A stretch of DNA of 64,000 nucleotides from Haloferax massiliensis (GCF_001368915.1 NZ_CSTE01000001.1:22464-86463); one strand, 5' to 3'; counted from the stretch's first letter, positions 8,674-17,699 are shown. A program made the numbers and translations. Notes: a model not told the origin generated them from the letters alone.

Positions 8674-10605
8674 ATGACTGAACTCGGTGGTTATCACGAC
8701 AGGGTCGCTCGGGTGGACCTGTCGTCAGGCGACATCGCGTACGAGGGAATCGACGACGAGGACGCAAAGAAGTACATCGGGGCCCGCGGCCTCGGCGTGA
8801 AGTACGTCTTCGACCAGGGACCGGACGTGGACCCGCTGGGACCGGACAACCTCCTCGCGTTCATGACCGGCCCGCTCACCGGCACGCAGACCGTGATGAG
8901 CGGCCGAATCGCGGTCGTGACGAAATCCCCGCTCACGGGGACTGTCACCGACTCGCACCACGGCGGCTGGAGCGGCGCGCGCCTCAAGTGGTCCGGCTTC
9001 GACGGCCTGCTGTTCGAAGGCAAGGCCGACCACCCGGTCTACGCGGTCATCGAAGACGGCGAACTGACGCTTCACGACGCCGAACACGTCTGGGGCAAGG
9101 GCGTCCACGAGACCATCGAGACGCTCGAAGGCGAGGTCGACGGCAGCCTCGGCAAGAACCTCTCGATAATGGCCATCGGCCCCGGCGGCGAAAACGAGGT
9201 CAGATACGGCTGTATCATCAACGAGGACGACCGCGCGTCCGGCCGCGGCGGCACGGGTGCGGTCATGGGCTCGAAGAACCTCAAGGCGGTCGTCGTGAAG
9301 TCCGGCACGCGGATGCCGAAGCCCGCCGACGCCGACACGTTCAAGCAGGGCTACCAGCAGGCGATGCAGCTCATCCGCGAGTCCGAGGTCACCGCGCCCA
9401 ACGAGGGCGGCCTGTCGCTGTACGGGACGAACGTGCTGATGAACGCGGGCGAGGAACTCGACGGCCTCCCGACGAAAAACGGGAAGTACACCTCGACCGC
9501 GGCGATGCGAGACGCCGAGGGCGCGGACATCGACTCCGAGCGCGTCTCCGGCGAGAACGTCCGCGAGAACATCCTCGTCGACGAGCCGACGTGTCACTCC
9601 TGTCCCGTCGCCTGTAAGAAGGAAGTCGAGGTGTCGGTGATGCACAAAGGCGAGGAGCTGAACGTCCGCGGCGAGTCCTACGAGTACGAGTCCGCCTACG
9701 CGCTGGGCCCGAACTCCGGACACACCGAGCGCGACGAAATCGCCGTCATGATCGACCGCTGTAACGACATGGGCGTCGACACCATCGAGATGGGGAACAT
9801 AATGGCGATGGCCATGGAGATGTCCGAACAGGGCAAGCTCGACGACCTGAGCGAACAGCTCGACTGGGGCGACACCGAGCGCATGATCGACCTCATCACC
9901 GAGGTCGCCAACCGCGACGGCGACCTCGCCGACGCCCTCGCGGAGGGCGCAAACGGCCTCGCCGAGCGCTTCGACGCCCACGACAACTCGCTGGCCGTCA
10001 AGGGCCAGACCATCGCGGCGTACGACCCGCGCTGCATGAAGGGCATGGGCATCGGCTACGCCACCTCCAACCGCGGCGCGTGTCACCTCCGCGGCTACAC
10101 GCCGTCCGCCGAGATTCTCGGCATCCCGGAGAAACACGACCCCCACGAGTGGCGCGGGAAGGGCGAACTCGTGGCGCTGTTCCAGGACATGCACGCCATC
10201 TCGGACTCGTTCGACATCTGCAAGTTCAACGCGTTCGCGGAGGGCATCGAGGAGTACGTCCTGCAGTACAACGGCATGACCGGCCGCGACGTGACCGAGG
10301 AGGAACTGCTCGAAACCGGCGACCGCATCTACACGTTAGAGCGGTACTACAACAACCTCGCCGGCTTCGACGGCGCCGACGACTCGCTGCCGGGACGCTT
10401 CGTCGAGGGCGACGAGGCGATGCCCGGACAGGGCGCGTCCGAGGGCCAGCTGTGCGAACTCGACGAGATGAAAGAGGAGTACTACGCTCGCCGCCAGTGG
10501 GTCGACGGCGTCGTCCCCGACGAGCGTCTCGCCGAGCTCGAAATCGACATCGGCCCCGGCACGGGCGTCTCCCGCGGCGACTCGCCCGCGCCCGCCGACG
10601 ACTGA
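8674..10605 (+). CDS. Aldehyde ferredoxin oxidoreductase family protein (tungstopterin)
   Basis: Oxidises an aldehyde to an acid with ferredoxin as acceptor, using a tungsten bis-pterin and a 4Fe-4S cluster. 643 residues. Cluster ligands are visible as C307, C310 and C314 (CHSCPVAC) and C516 (FDICKFN), matching the CX2CX3C...C layout of the family. N-terminal GARGLGVKYVF and GGWSGARLKWSGFDG stretches and the C-terminal PGRF motif also fit. A TATA element and GAGG precede the ATG. Substrate preference cannot be told. The neighbours are unrelated. Confidence 0.9.
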   Translation: MTELGGYHDRVARVDLSSGDIAYEGIDDEDAKKYIGARGLGVKYVFDQGPDVDPLGPDNLLAFMTGPLTGTQTVMSGRIAVVTKSPLTGTVTDSHHGGWSGARLKWSGFDGLLFEGKADHPVYAVIEDGELTLHDAEHVWGKGVHETIETLEGEVDGSLGKNLSIMAIGPGGENEVRYGCIINEDDRASGRGGTGAVMGSKNLKAVVVKSGTRMPKPADADTFKQGYQQAMQLIRESEVTAPNEGGLSLYGTNVLMNAGEELDGLPTKNGKYTSTAAMRDAEGADIDSERVSGENVRENILVDEPTCHSCPVACKKEVEVSVMHKGEELNVRGESYEYESAYALGPNSGHTERDEIAVMIDRCNDMGVDTIEMGNIMAMAMEMSEQGKLDDLSEQLDWGDTERMIDLITEVANRDGDLADALAEGANGLAERFDAHDNSLAVKGQTIAAYDPRCMKGMGIGYATSNRGACHLRGYTPSAEILGIPEKHDPHEWRGKGELVALFQDMHAISDSFDICKFNAFAEGIEEYVLQYNGMTGRDVTEEELLETGDRIYTLERYYNNLAGFDGADDSLPGRFVEGDEAMPGQGASEGQLCELDEMKEEYYARRQWVDGVVPDERLAELEIDIGPGTGVSRGDSPAPADD

Positions 10606-10619
10606 GCTGACCGCCCGAA

Positions 10620-11246
10620 TCACGCCTTTTTCGACCGATTGCGAACCGCAGTAGCGACGACTCCCCCGACGAGCGCCGCGGCGGCGACGACGCCGAGACC
10701 GACGAACGTCGTCGGCGAGCCGACCGGGAAGTCGAAGACCGGCCCAACGAGATGGAACGCGGCACCGACGACCGCCGCGCCGGTGGCGAGCCGAACCGAA
10801 CCCTCCTCGCGGTACGCCCGCGTCCCGACGCGTCCGAGCGCGAGGCCGTAGGCGACGAACGGGAGTTCGTACAGCCAGTAAATCACCGGGAAGCCGCCGG
10901 CGGCGAAGGTGTAGAGCCGGTAGTAGTCGCCCTCGTAGACGACGGCGTACAGCCCCTGTCCGGGCGCCGTGTAGTCACTGTAGAAAAAGCGGTCCGGCCA
11001 GTCCTCGTCGCCGTAGACGACGTGGGAGCCGTCGGGCGACTCGACGGCCTGCCGAACCGCGTCCTGTGCGTCGGCGTCGAGTTCGTCGTATCGGAGCACG
11101 GGCGTCTCGTCTCGGACCTGCGACGCGTCGATTTCCGACGCGGAGAACGACACCTGCTCCGACCAGTCGGCCATCGTCACCGGCGCGCCGACGAGCGAGA
11201 GGGCGACGAGGAGCGCGAAGGCCGAGACGACGAGTCGCCGGGACAT
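10620..11246 (-). CDS. Membrane protein with signal peptide, unknown function
   Basis: 208 residues from the ATG at 11246. An N-terminal signal-like helix (RRLVVSAFALLVALSLVGAP) is followed by an exported region of about 80 residues (SFSASEIDASQVRDETPVLRY onward, with a YDELDADAQDAVRQAVESPDG segment) and two or three hydrophobic segments near the C terminus, ending with basic residues. The soluble part resembles haloarchaeal extracytoplasmic domains of unknown function. Next to another membrane protein on the same strand. Confidence 0.65.
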   Translation of the reverse strand: MSRRLVVSAFALLVALSLVGAPVTMADWSEQVSFSASEIDASQVRDETPVLRYDELDADAQDAVRQAVESPDGSHVVYGDEDWPDRFFYSDYTAPGQGLYAVVYEGDYYRLYTFAAGGFPVIYWLYELPFVAYGLALGRVGTRAYREEGSVRLATGAAVVGAAFHLVGPVFDFPVGSPTTFVGLGVVAAAALVGGVVATAVRNRSKKA

Positions 11247-11296
11247 AGAGGCCCTGAGTGAGCAAAGCGGTGAATGTCTTCTGGGGTCGACGCCGG

Positions 11297-11980
11297 CTAC
11301 CAGAACTGGCGAAGCGAGGCCGCCGCCCCACCGAGTCCGCCGAAGACGACGCCGTACACCAGCCCGGAGAACGCCCCCCAAAGCGGGAGGCCGACCGAGT
11401 CGCCGTCGAGGTCGGTCGGGTGAAAGCCGGTCGAACCGACGCGGACGAACCCCTCCGCGTTCGGTGGCGCGTCGCCGAGGCCGACGCGGGCGACGAGCGC
11501 GGCGACGGCGACTGCGGCGGCGAAGCCGAAGGCGACAGACGACCCGGTGGCGAACCCCTCGGCGGGGCGTCGGGACCACGCCGTAAGGCGCGCCGTGACG
11601 ACGCCGGCGAGAAAGAGGCAGGCGGGCGGGAGCGCGCCCAGCCAGTACCACGGGTCGGCGGGGCCGTCGAGTCCATCGACGAGGTTTCGGAGGACGACCG
11701 CGCGACCGGAGCCGGTCGTCTCGACGAGTCGAACGGGCAGGCCCATCGCGCCGCCGAACGTCCAGACGGGGACGAACACGGACGGGACGGGTTTTCCGGC
11801 GGTCATCTCGGTCGCGGCGTCGAGCGTGGAAAACGAGCCGTCGGTGGCGAGGGCGACCCAGCCGGCGACCGCGAGCGTGCCGACGACGAACGCGGCGACG
11901 CCGGCGGCGAACCCGGTCGGGAGAAGGGCGCGACCCTCGTCGCTGGGGAGCGAGTAGCGGCGCGGGGACGGGGAGGGCAT
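11297..11980 (-). CDS. Multi-span membrane protein, unknown function
   Basis: 227 residues, starting MPSPSPRRYSLPSDEGRALL. Several hydrophobic segments are visible: about 22-45, 70-85, 110-130, 145-167 and 200-220. A loop with EMTAGKPVPSVFVPVW and another with NAEGFVRVGSTGFHPTD separate them. No catalytic motif. On the same strand as the upstream-lying azlCD pair and the downstream signal-peptide protein, with 50 bases between the last two. Confidence 0.6.
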   Translation of the reverse strand: MPSPSPRRYSLPSDEGRALLPTGFAAGVAAFVVGTLAVAGWVALATDGSFSTLDAATEMTAGKPVPSVFVPVWTFGGAMGLPVRLVETTGSGRAVVLRNLVDGLDGPADPWYWLGALPPACLFLAGVVTARLTAWSRRPAEGFATGSSVAFGFAAAVAVAALVARVGLGDAPPNAEGFVRVGSTGFHPTDLDGDSVGLPLWGAFSGLVYGVVFGGLGGAAASLRQFW

Positions 11981-12055
11981 ACGTGTGGTCGTGGTCGCCC
12001 GCGAGACGAGTATCTTGGGGGGCGACGGGTCAAGACGAGCGGGGGGCGACGGCGC

Positions 12056-12394
12056 TCAGACGACGAACCGGAGAATCCAGAGCGCGCCCATGCCGACGAG
12101 GATGGTGGCGAGCACGCGTTCGGTGTACCACGCGGCGAGCGCGGCCAACGCGCCGGCGAGGAGTTTCTCGTTGCCGACGGAGACCGCGAGGTCGCCGGAC
12201 GGGGCGAGGAGCGCGGGGAAGACGAGCGCCGCGAACACCGCCGCGGGGACGTACTCCAGCGCCGATTCGACCGTCGGCGGCACGTCGTCGATGCGGCCGA
12301 ACAGGTAGATGAACGAGCCGCGGATGGCGAACGTGAGGACGCCCGCGAGGGCGATGACGAGCCAGACGGTCGCCGAGTCGTAGCCGGTCGGCAT
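12056..12394 (-). CDS. azlD: AzlD-family branched-chain amino acid transport subunit
   Basis: 112 residues, four hydrophobic helices; small partner of AzlC in amino acid export across the cytoplasmic membrane. VWLVIALAGVLTFAIRGSFIYLFGR at the start and the ALEYVPAAVFAALVFPAL segment are AzlD-like. The ATG directly follows the azlC stop, so the two are translated together. Substrate (branched-chain amino acids or other) is inferred from the family. Confidence 0.85.
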   Translation of the reverse strand: MPTGYDSATVWLVIALAGVLTFAIRGSFIYLFGRIDDVPPTVESALEYVPAAVFAALVFPALLAPSGDLAVSVGNEKLLAGALAALAAWYTERVLATILVGMGALWILRFVV

Positions 12395-13090
12395 TCAGGC
12401 GTCGCCTCCGCGCGATTCGACCGCGAGGCCGGCGAGGACGCCGACGACGGCCGCGACGATGATGTCGAGGTGGAACGGGACGCCCGCGACGACGACGCCG
12501 GTGGCGACGAGGCCGCCGACCAGACACGACGCGCCGGACGCGCGGTCCTTCAGCGTGGGGACGAGCAGGGCGAGAAAGACCAGCGGTGCGGCGAAGTCGA
12601 ACCCCCACTCCGGCGGGAGTCCGGAGCCGAGGAGCGCGCCGGCGACGGTCGTCACCTGCCAGACGAGCCACAGCGACGCGCCCGCGCCGAAATAGTACGC
12701 GAAGCGGTCGGTCTCGCCGTCGCGGCCGTAGCGGGCGATGGACACCGCGTACGCCTGGTCGGTCAGGAGGTACGACGCGAGCGCCTTCGACCGGGCGGTC
12801 AGGTCGCGGAAGTACGGCGCGATGGAGGCCGAGTACATCATCGTCCGGAGGTTGATGACGACCGCCGTTCCGACGACGATGGCCAGCGGCGCGTCCGCGC
12901 CGAGGAGTTCTATCATGGCGAGTTGCGACGCGCCCGCGAAGACGAGGCTGGAGAAGCCGAGGGCGTGCGCGACCGACAACCCCTGTTCGACGGCCGCGAC
13001 GCCGGCGACGAGGCCGAACGGCGCGATGCCGAGTTGGAGCGGCCCCGCGGCCCGAACGCCGTCGAGGAGGTCGGAAGAAACGGTTGGCAT
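12395..13090 (-). CDS. azlC: AzlC-family branched-chain amino acid permease
   Basis: 231 residues, about six to seven helices; the large subunit of the AzlCD exporter. Family marks are the N-terminal PLQLGIAPFGLVAGVAAVEQ, the FAGASQLAMIELLGADAPL segment, NLRTMMYSASIAPYFRDL and the SYLLTDQAYAVSIARY stretch. Abuts azlD with no gap. Confidence 0.88.
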   Translation of the reverse strand: MPTVSSDLLDGVRAAGPLQLGIAPFGLVAGVAAVEQGLSVAHALGFSSLVFAGASQLAMIELLGADAPLAIVVGTAVVINLRTMMYSASIAPYFRDLTARSKALASYLLTDQAYAVSIARYGRDGETDRFAYYFGAGASLWLVWQVTTVAGALLGSGLPPEWGFDFAAPLVFLALLVPTLKDRASGASCLVGGLVATGVVVAGVPFHLDIIVAAVVGVLAGLAVESRGGDA

Positions 13091-13157
13091 CTGTCGGTAG
13101 CAGGTCGTCGTCCCCGAAATAGGCGTCTATCGTCGGGCGGATTGCCGGCTTTTCCGC

Positions 13158-13598
13158 CTACCGACTGACGACGGCGACCTCGCGGATTTCGAGCGCCGTC
13201 TCGAACTCGTCGCGGCGGTCGGCGTCCGCGCCGACGCGCCGGAGGTGCTCGGCGTGTGCCCGGCGGACGGCGTCGACCTCGCGGTGCGAGAAGTCGAGGT
13301 CGAGTCCCTTCGTGTCCCAGTGGCCGAGCGGGACGAGGTACACCGCCGTCTCGTCGTCCTCGTGGACGCATTCGAACTCCTGTGCGTACTCGCCGGCACG
13401 CCCGTCGAGATACGCCTGCGCCCGGTCGAGCAACAGCGGGAGATTGCTGGCTGGGACGCTCGCCTTCGCGGCCGCGAGCATGATGGCCGTGCCGTCGAGG
13501 GCACCGCCGCGGGGCGCGCCGTCGTCGCCGTCCGGCGCGAGGCGTTCGCTGAGTCGTTCGCGCCCCGGTTGCCGCTCACCGTCTGCTCCCACGGTCAT
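13158..13598 (-). CDS. Conserved protein in the SAMP operon, unknown function
   Basis: 146 residues, soluble. The first third is charged and low in structure; the core (about 38-146) begins GTAIMLAAAKASVPASNLPLLL and has VPLGHWDTKGLDLDF and an arginine-rich helix. The start overlaps the stop of the SAMP5-like gene by four bases (ATGA), showing translational coupling, so it most likely acts with the ubiquitin-like proteins or with molybdopterin/sulfur chemistry. No domain is recognised. Confidence 0.68.
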   Translation of the reverse strand: MTVGADGERQPGRERLSERLAPDGDDGAPRGGALDGTAIMLAAAKASVPASNLPLLLDRAQAYLDGRAGEYAQEFECVHEDDETAVYLVPLGHWDTKGLDLDFSHREVDAVRRAHAEHLRRVGADADRRDEFETALEIREVAVVSR

Positions 13599-13852
13599 CC
13601 CCCCGCGCGCATCGCTTTCTGCGCGAACCGCTCGACGAGGTCGTCGAGCGTCTCCTCGTCGCCCTCGAACGAGAGCTGTACCTCGGTGAGTTGGATACTG
13701 CTCGTTATCGTGACCTCCTCGGTCTCGATATCGACGGCCCAGTCGGGACCGACCACGCGGCCGTCGCCGTCGGCTTCGCCCCCGAGTCCTTCGAGGTACT
13801 GAATCGCGAGTCGGGTGGAGATGCCGCGAAACGCCCGCTGTCGGCGCGCCAC
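13595..13852 (-). CDS. SAMP5-like ubiquitin-like protein (MoaD-associated, C-terminal GG)
   Basis: 85 residues ending ...KAMRAGG, with a C-terminal Gly-Gly as in proteins conjugated by the UbaA E1-like enzyme. The RGISTRLAIQYLEGLGG start and the acidic strands resemble a domain found with MoaD proteins (DUF1952-like, from memory). In H. volcanii I recall HVO_2178 (SAMP5) beside samp3; this gene is one base after the samp3 stop and fits that. Role would be protein tagging or sulfur carriage; activity cannot be read from sequence. Confidence 0.75.
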   Translation of the reverse strand: MARRQRAFRGISTRLAIQYLEGLGGEADGDGRVVGPDWAVDIETEEVTITSSIQLTEVQLSFEGDEETLDDLVERFAQKAMRAGG

Positions 13853-13853
13853 G

Positions 13854-14132
13854 TCAGCCCCCCGCGACCGGCGGGAAGACGCTCACGGCGTCCCCGTCGT
13901 CGAGCGTCGTGGCCATCCCGTCGAGGTGAACCACCTCGCGCCCGTTTTTCAGCACGTTCACGTGCGGTTTGACCTCGCCGTCTTCGATGAGTCGCCCGGC
14001 GAGGCCGTCGTACTCCGCTTCCAGCGACCGGAGGACGTCGCCGACCGTCGCGTCGTCGTCGACCCGCCACGAGATGGACTTCTGGCCGACCACCTCCCGA
14101 AACGTCGCAAAGAAGCGCAATTCGAGTTCCAT
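13854..14132 (-). CDS. samp3: Ubiquitin-like small archaeal modifier protein SAMP3 (MoaD/ThiS fold)
   Basis: 92 residues, beta-grasp protein starting MELELRFFATFREVVGQKS and ending FPPVAGG. The terminal Gly-Gly is the site of UbaA adenylation. In H. volcanii SAMP3 modifies proteins, including a molybdopterin synthase subunit, and controls that enzyme; length and sequence match my memory of HVO_2177. The ATG at 14132 is placed at the start of the beta-grasp fold; the frame extends upstream to 14303 but that part covers the promoter. First gene of a three-gene operon. Confidence 0.9.
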   Translation of the reverse strand: MELELRFFATFREVVGQKSISWRVDDDATVGDVLRSLEAEYDGLAGRLIEDGEVKPHVNVLKNGREVVHLDGMATTLDDGDAVSVFPPVAGG

Positions 14133-14214
14133 ACCCCTTTTCGGCGTCCCCGAGACAAAAAGGTACGTCGCGGAGGCGCGAGGAAATCCAAGCATCGTCA
14201 CCGGAGACAGAAAT

Positions 14215-14224
14215 GCATATAAAT
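14215..14224 (-). promoter_or_regulatory. TATA-like element for the samp3 operon
   Basis: On the minus strand ATTTATATGC, about 85 bases before the samp3 start, in an otherwise GC-rich gap of about 270 bases (14133-14401) that holds no gene. It predicts a leader of roughly 55-60 bases. Confidence 0.4.
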
Positions 14225-14401
14225 CACAATTATGGTGTCGGGACGTTCTCAACCAACTAAGTCGTTCGGGCCGAGAAACGTTTCGGAAAAACGCACTTCT
14301 CAAACGGCTTTGATACCGATTCGGGGTGAATCGAGGCGAGATGGTCGGTCCGTTCGGCGACGGTCGGCCCGTCCCGAGTTGGTGCCGAGCGGGCCGCCCG
14401 A

Positions 14402-14737
14402 TTACCGTCCCGCGTCGCGGACTTCGATGCGGCCGACGGACTCGACGGTGACGACGAGGTCGGCGTAGTCGAATTCGAGCGACGCGCCCGATACGCGCGG
14501 CGCACCGGGCGTGTCGCAGCCGAACAGGGCGTCGAGGGCGTCGGTGTCTACGTGCTCTGTGAGCGGCGGTAACTCCGCGTCGCGGCGGGTGTGTTCGTTC
14601 ACGGCCGCGACGACCGCCTCAGAGACGGGCTCGGTACGCTCGCAGTCGTACCAAACCCGTGTCGGTTCGAACTCGTCTCGGAGCTGCGTGTCAGATTTGA
14701 TGATAGCTTCGTCCCCCCAGTATCGTCTGTTCGATAT
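14402..14737 (-). CDS. HalOD1-domain protein, DdfA-like; no standard start codon visible
   Basis: A HalOD1 (haloarchaeal output domain 1) protein. The frame contains RVWYDCERTEPVSEAVV, then LPPLTEHVDTDALDALFG, then LEFDYADLVVTVESVGRIEV, which covers the whole domain. In H. volcanii I recall DdfA, a factor needed for disk-shaped cells, as a HalOD1-type gene between samp3 and sph3; the position matches. The only GTG in frame (14602) would cut off the first half of the domain. Upstream, GAGGAG stands just before an ATA at 14737 where an ATG would be expected. Either a non-standard start is used, or the start was lost. Confidence 0.6.
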   Translation of the reverse strand: MSNRRYWGDEAIIKSDTQLRDEFEPTRVWYDCERTEPVSEAVVAAVNEHTRRDAELPPLTEHVDTDALDALFGCDTPGAPRVSGASLEFDYADLVVTVESVGRIEVRDAGR

Positions 14738-15057
14738 GTCTCCTCTATCTGTTATATTTCTTGCGTACTATCGGTATGTGCCCGCGATGGTGATAAAATA
14801 GCACAATACTAAAATTCGGGAGACGGTACTGAACGGTTCGAGCGGGGCGAATCACCGAGGCGGTCGAGCCGAGGGAGCGGTCGAAACGGTCACGGGACAC
14901 GTCGCCGCGAGTCTATCGCGCCCGCTGTCTGTGTCACGCCGCTCCTGTCGCAGGATGGGGTTCGACGGGAACCGAGCGAGACGCAGTCGGACGGGAGCAA
15001 AACGAAGCGGAGACGCGGAACGCGGCGCGGACTGCCCGCGGTCACGGTCCGGTGGGG
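14738..15057. promoter_or_regulatory. Intergenic region between sph3 and the ddfA-like gene
   Basis: 320 bases without a gene. On the minus strand a TATA-like CTATTTTATC lies near 14790-14800 and would place transcription start about 30 bases before the ATA at 14737. The rest is GC-rich with no recognised structure. Confidence 0.4.
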
Positions 15058-17019
15058 TCAGGCGGTCGGCGTCACGTCGGTGCCCCACGTGACGCGACGG
15101 TACGACGCGTCGAGGGCCTGGGCGTCCTCCGGGAGGAGCGCCGCGACGAGGAACGTCGAGTACTGCTCGAAGTGGTCGACCAGCGCGGCGATGCGCTCGG
15201 CGTCGATGGCCTCGACCGAGTCGAGGAGCATGAACGGGACGGTCTCGTACACCTCGTGGACGAGGTAGCCCGCGAGGGCGAACACGAGGCCGACGACCTC
15301 GCGCTCGCTCTCGCTGAGGTGGTCGATGGAGTCCTCGTACACCGCGCCGGAGTCCGACGCGCGGACGATGTGGAGTTCGAACTGGGTCTTGTCGACCTTG
15401 CGACGGCCCTCGCGGACCCGGCGTTCGACCCGCTCCAGCCAGACGCGCTCGATGTTGTCGTAGCCGAGGAGACCGAGCACCGTCTCCATCTCCTCGTTGA
15501 ACGACTCGACCGCCGCGGTCGTGAGCGAGCGGATTCGGGTCCGCGCGGTTTCGAGTTCCTCGTCCACCTGCGCGCGTTCGGTTTCGAGTTCCTCGCGCTC
15601 GTCGAACCGGGCGTCGAGCGCGTCGAGGTCGTCGTGAACGGACGCGAGTTCGTCGCGCTTCCGGTCGAGCGCGAACTCGACCTCGTTGAGCTCCTTGTGG
15701 AGTTCGATGAGGTTCCCCTCGGCCTGTCCGCGGAGGTCCGACGCGTCGGCTTCGAGCGCTTCGACCCGCTCGGCGAGCTCCTCGCGCCGCTCGGTCAGCG
15801 ACTCGATCTGCCCGGTCCGGCGGTCGAGTTCGTCTTCGAGTCGCCGGAGCTTGTCGCGGAGGTTCCGGCGGTCGCGCTCGGCCCGTTCGGCGGCCCGCAT
15901 CGACCGTTCGAGTTCGTCGAGTTCGCGGCGGAGTTCGGCGCGCTCCTCGCGTTTTTCGTCTCTGACCTCGCGGAGGCGGTCGGTCGTCCCCCGAATCTGG
16001 TCGCGGTCGACCTCGGTGCCGCAGGTCCAGCAGGTGGTGGTCTCCGACGAGACGAGCCGGTCGGTCACCGAGCCGTCGCCGCCGACCCGGCCGAGCGAGT
16101 CCTCGACGAGGTCGGCCTTCCCGTCGAGCACGTCCTCCGTGTACTGGACGACGGTCTGGAGCTCCGAAATCGTCGAGTTGAGCGACTCGATGCGCGACCG
16201 AATCGACTCGATGCGGTCGCTCGCCTCGCCGGGGTCGACCGCCTCGGCGTCGAACGAATCGAGCTCCGTCTGTAGCTCGCCGCGCTCCTCGCGGAGCGAT
16301 TCGACGCTCTCGCGCTCGCTTTGCAGGCGGAAGCGGACGGTTTCGAGGTCCGACCGCGCCGACTGGAGATCGGACAGCACCTCGTCCAACGCCGCCTGAT
16401 TCTCGCGCTGGGTCTCGACCGTCCGGTCTTCGGCCTCGATTTCGGCTTCGAGGTCGTCGCGCTCGGCTTCGAACTCCTCGATTTCGGCTTCGAGGTCGTC
16501 GCGTTTCGATTCGAGCGACCGCCGGTCGGCTTCGAGCGAGTCGAGCGAGTCGAGTCGCGTTTCGACCTGCGAGCGCCGCGACCGGAGACGCTCGATTTCG
16601 GCCTCGATGGCCTCGGTGTCGACCGGGGCCATGATGACGTCGTGGAGGTCGCGCTCGGCGACGACCGCCCGACGCGCCTCGTTCGAGCCGAGGAGGAACG
16701 CAAAGCGGTCCGCCGTCGTCGTGTCTCGCAGGTACGGCGTCCCGTCGGTCGAGACCGTACCGTTCTCGCGCGAGAGGATGCGGGTGTACGTCCGGCCGTC
16801 GAGTTCGAGTTCGACCGTCCCCTCGTCGGCGTCGCCCTTGAGACTGACCGCGTCGCTCCCGCACGCTCCCATGAGCGCGCGAAGGAAGGACGTTCGGTTC
16901 GTCGCGTTGCGGCCGGTGAGAACGGTGACGCCGGGGTCGAGTCTGACGGTCCGCTCGTCGATACCGCCGATGTTTCGTATGCGGACAGTCGCTGCCTGAA
17001 GTGCCTCTGAATCGTTCAT
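15058..17019 (-). CDS. sph3: SMC/Rad50-like ATPase Sph3 (archaea-specific SMC-related protein)
   Basis: 653 residues. An N-terminal ABC-type half with Walker A (TGRNATNRTSF, about residues 30-40), a long coiled coil (about 155-510) broken near the middle by a zinc hook CWTC (about residues 329-332), and a C-terminal half with the ABC signature LSESEREVVGLVFALAGY and Walker B VPFMLLDSVEAID. This is the Rad50/Sph layout at half the usual Rad50 length. Next to rdfA, as in H. volcanii where (from memory) Sph3 is encoded between rdfA and ddfA and is linked to cell shape. Start at the ATG at 17019, 35 bases after rdfA. Confidence 0.85.
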   Translation of the reverse strand: MNDSEALQAATVRIRNIGGIDERTVRLDPGVTVLTGRNATNRTSFLRALMGACGSDAVSLKGDADEGTVELELDGRTYTRILSRENGTVSTDGTPYLRDTTTADRFAFLLGSNEARRAVVAERDLHDVIMAPVDTEAIEAEIERLRSRRSQVETRLDSLDSLEADRRSLESKRDDLEAEIEEFEAERDDLEAEIEAEDRTVETQRENQAALDEVLSDLQSARSDLETVRFRLQSERESVESLREERGELQTELDSFDAEAVDPGEASDRIESIRSRIESLNSTISELQTVVQYTEDVLDGKADLVEDSLGRVGGDGSVTDRLVSSETTTCWTCGTEVDRDQIRGTTDRLREVRDEKREERAELRRELDELERSMRAAERAERDRRNLRDKLRRLEDELDRRTGQIESLTERREELAERVEALEADASDLRGQAEGNLIELHKELNEVEFALDRKRDELASVHDDLDALDARFDEREELETERAQVDEELETARTRIRSLTTAAVESFNEEMETVLGLLGYDNIERVWLERVERRVREGRRKVDKTQFELHIVRASDSGAVYEDSIDHLSESEREVVGLVFALAGYLVHEVYETVPFMLLDSVEAIDAERIAALVDHFEQYSTFLVAALLPEDAQALDASYRRVTWGTDVTPTA

Positions 17020-17054
17020 GTGTCGGATGTTGGTGTGTTGGAGAGCCCGAACCG

Positions 17055-17699
17055 CTACTCGTCTCCGTCGTGGTCGCAGTCGCAGTGCCCGGATGAGAGG
17101 AGCGCCGTCGGGGTCATTCGCGTGTCGCAGTCGGTACAGGTGACTCTGATGTCGACTTCGACCTCGTACGCGCCGATGAAGACCTCCTCGGCCTTCACTA
17201 GGCGGTCGATAACGTCGATAGTCACGGTGCGAAGTCGGGACCGGAGCTTTCGAACCGTCGCGAGTCCCGACTCGGTCGCATCCGTCTCGTCGTCGGTGTC
17301 GTCGCGTTCGACGTTTCGGTGTCGCTTGAGGTAGTTGTACACCGACTGGTAGGAGATGATGTCGGCCTCTAACTGCTCGACATCGACGCCGCGCTCGCGG
17401 AGCGTGTTCCGCGCGTCGGTGCGGCTCCCCGCGGTCACGTCGTCGCTCGTCAGGAGTCGGTAGAAGTTCTCCGCCTCCCCTTCGAGGACGTGCGCGCCGG
17501 CCTCGTCGAGCGCGGCCCGGACGAGTCGCTCGTTCACGTCGCCTTCCAGTTCGCGGAGGCTCCGTTGTGGTCGCCCCTCGCCGAGCCACGCGTCGACGAG
17601 GTCGTCGCCGAGGCCGTCGAGCCCGTACCGGTCCGCGATGCGTTCTATCTTCGGACCTCGGCCGCCGCGGCGGGATACCGTCCTTCCAGAGTCTCGCAT
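17055..17699 (-). CDS. rdfA: Rod-determining factor RdfA family protein
   Basis: 214 residues. I recognise the family from N-terminal PKIERIADRYGLDGLGDDL and WLGEGRPQRSLRELEGDVN, the central YNYLKRHRNVERDD, and a C-terminal metal-binding-like tail with CTDC and CDCDHD. In H. volcanii RdfA is required for rod-shaped cells. It is the first gene of an apparent rdfA-sph3 operon (35-base gap). A 19-base inverted repeat lies about 20 bases before the ATG. Molecular role is unknown; the zinc-like tail suggests binding to nucleic acid or protein. Confidence 0.85.
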   Translation of the reverse strand: MRDSGRTVSRRGGRGPKIERIADRYGLDGLGDDLVDAWLGEGRPQRSLRELEGDVNERLVRAALDEAGAHVLEGEAENFYRLLTSDDVTAGSRTDARNTLRERGVDVEQLEADIISYQSVYNYLKRHRNVERDDTDDETDATESGLATVRKLRSRLRTVTIDVIDRLVKAEEVFIGAYEVEVDIRVTCTDCDTRMTPTALLSSGHCDCDHDGDE

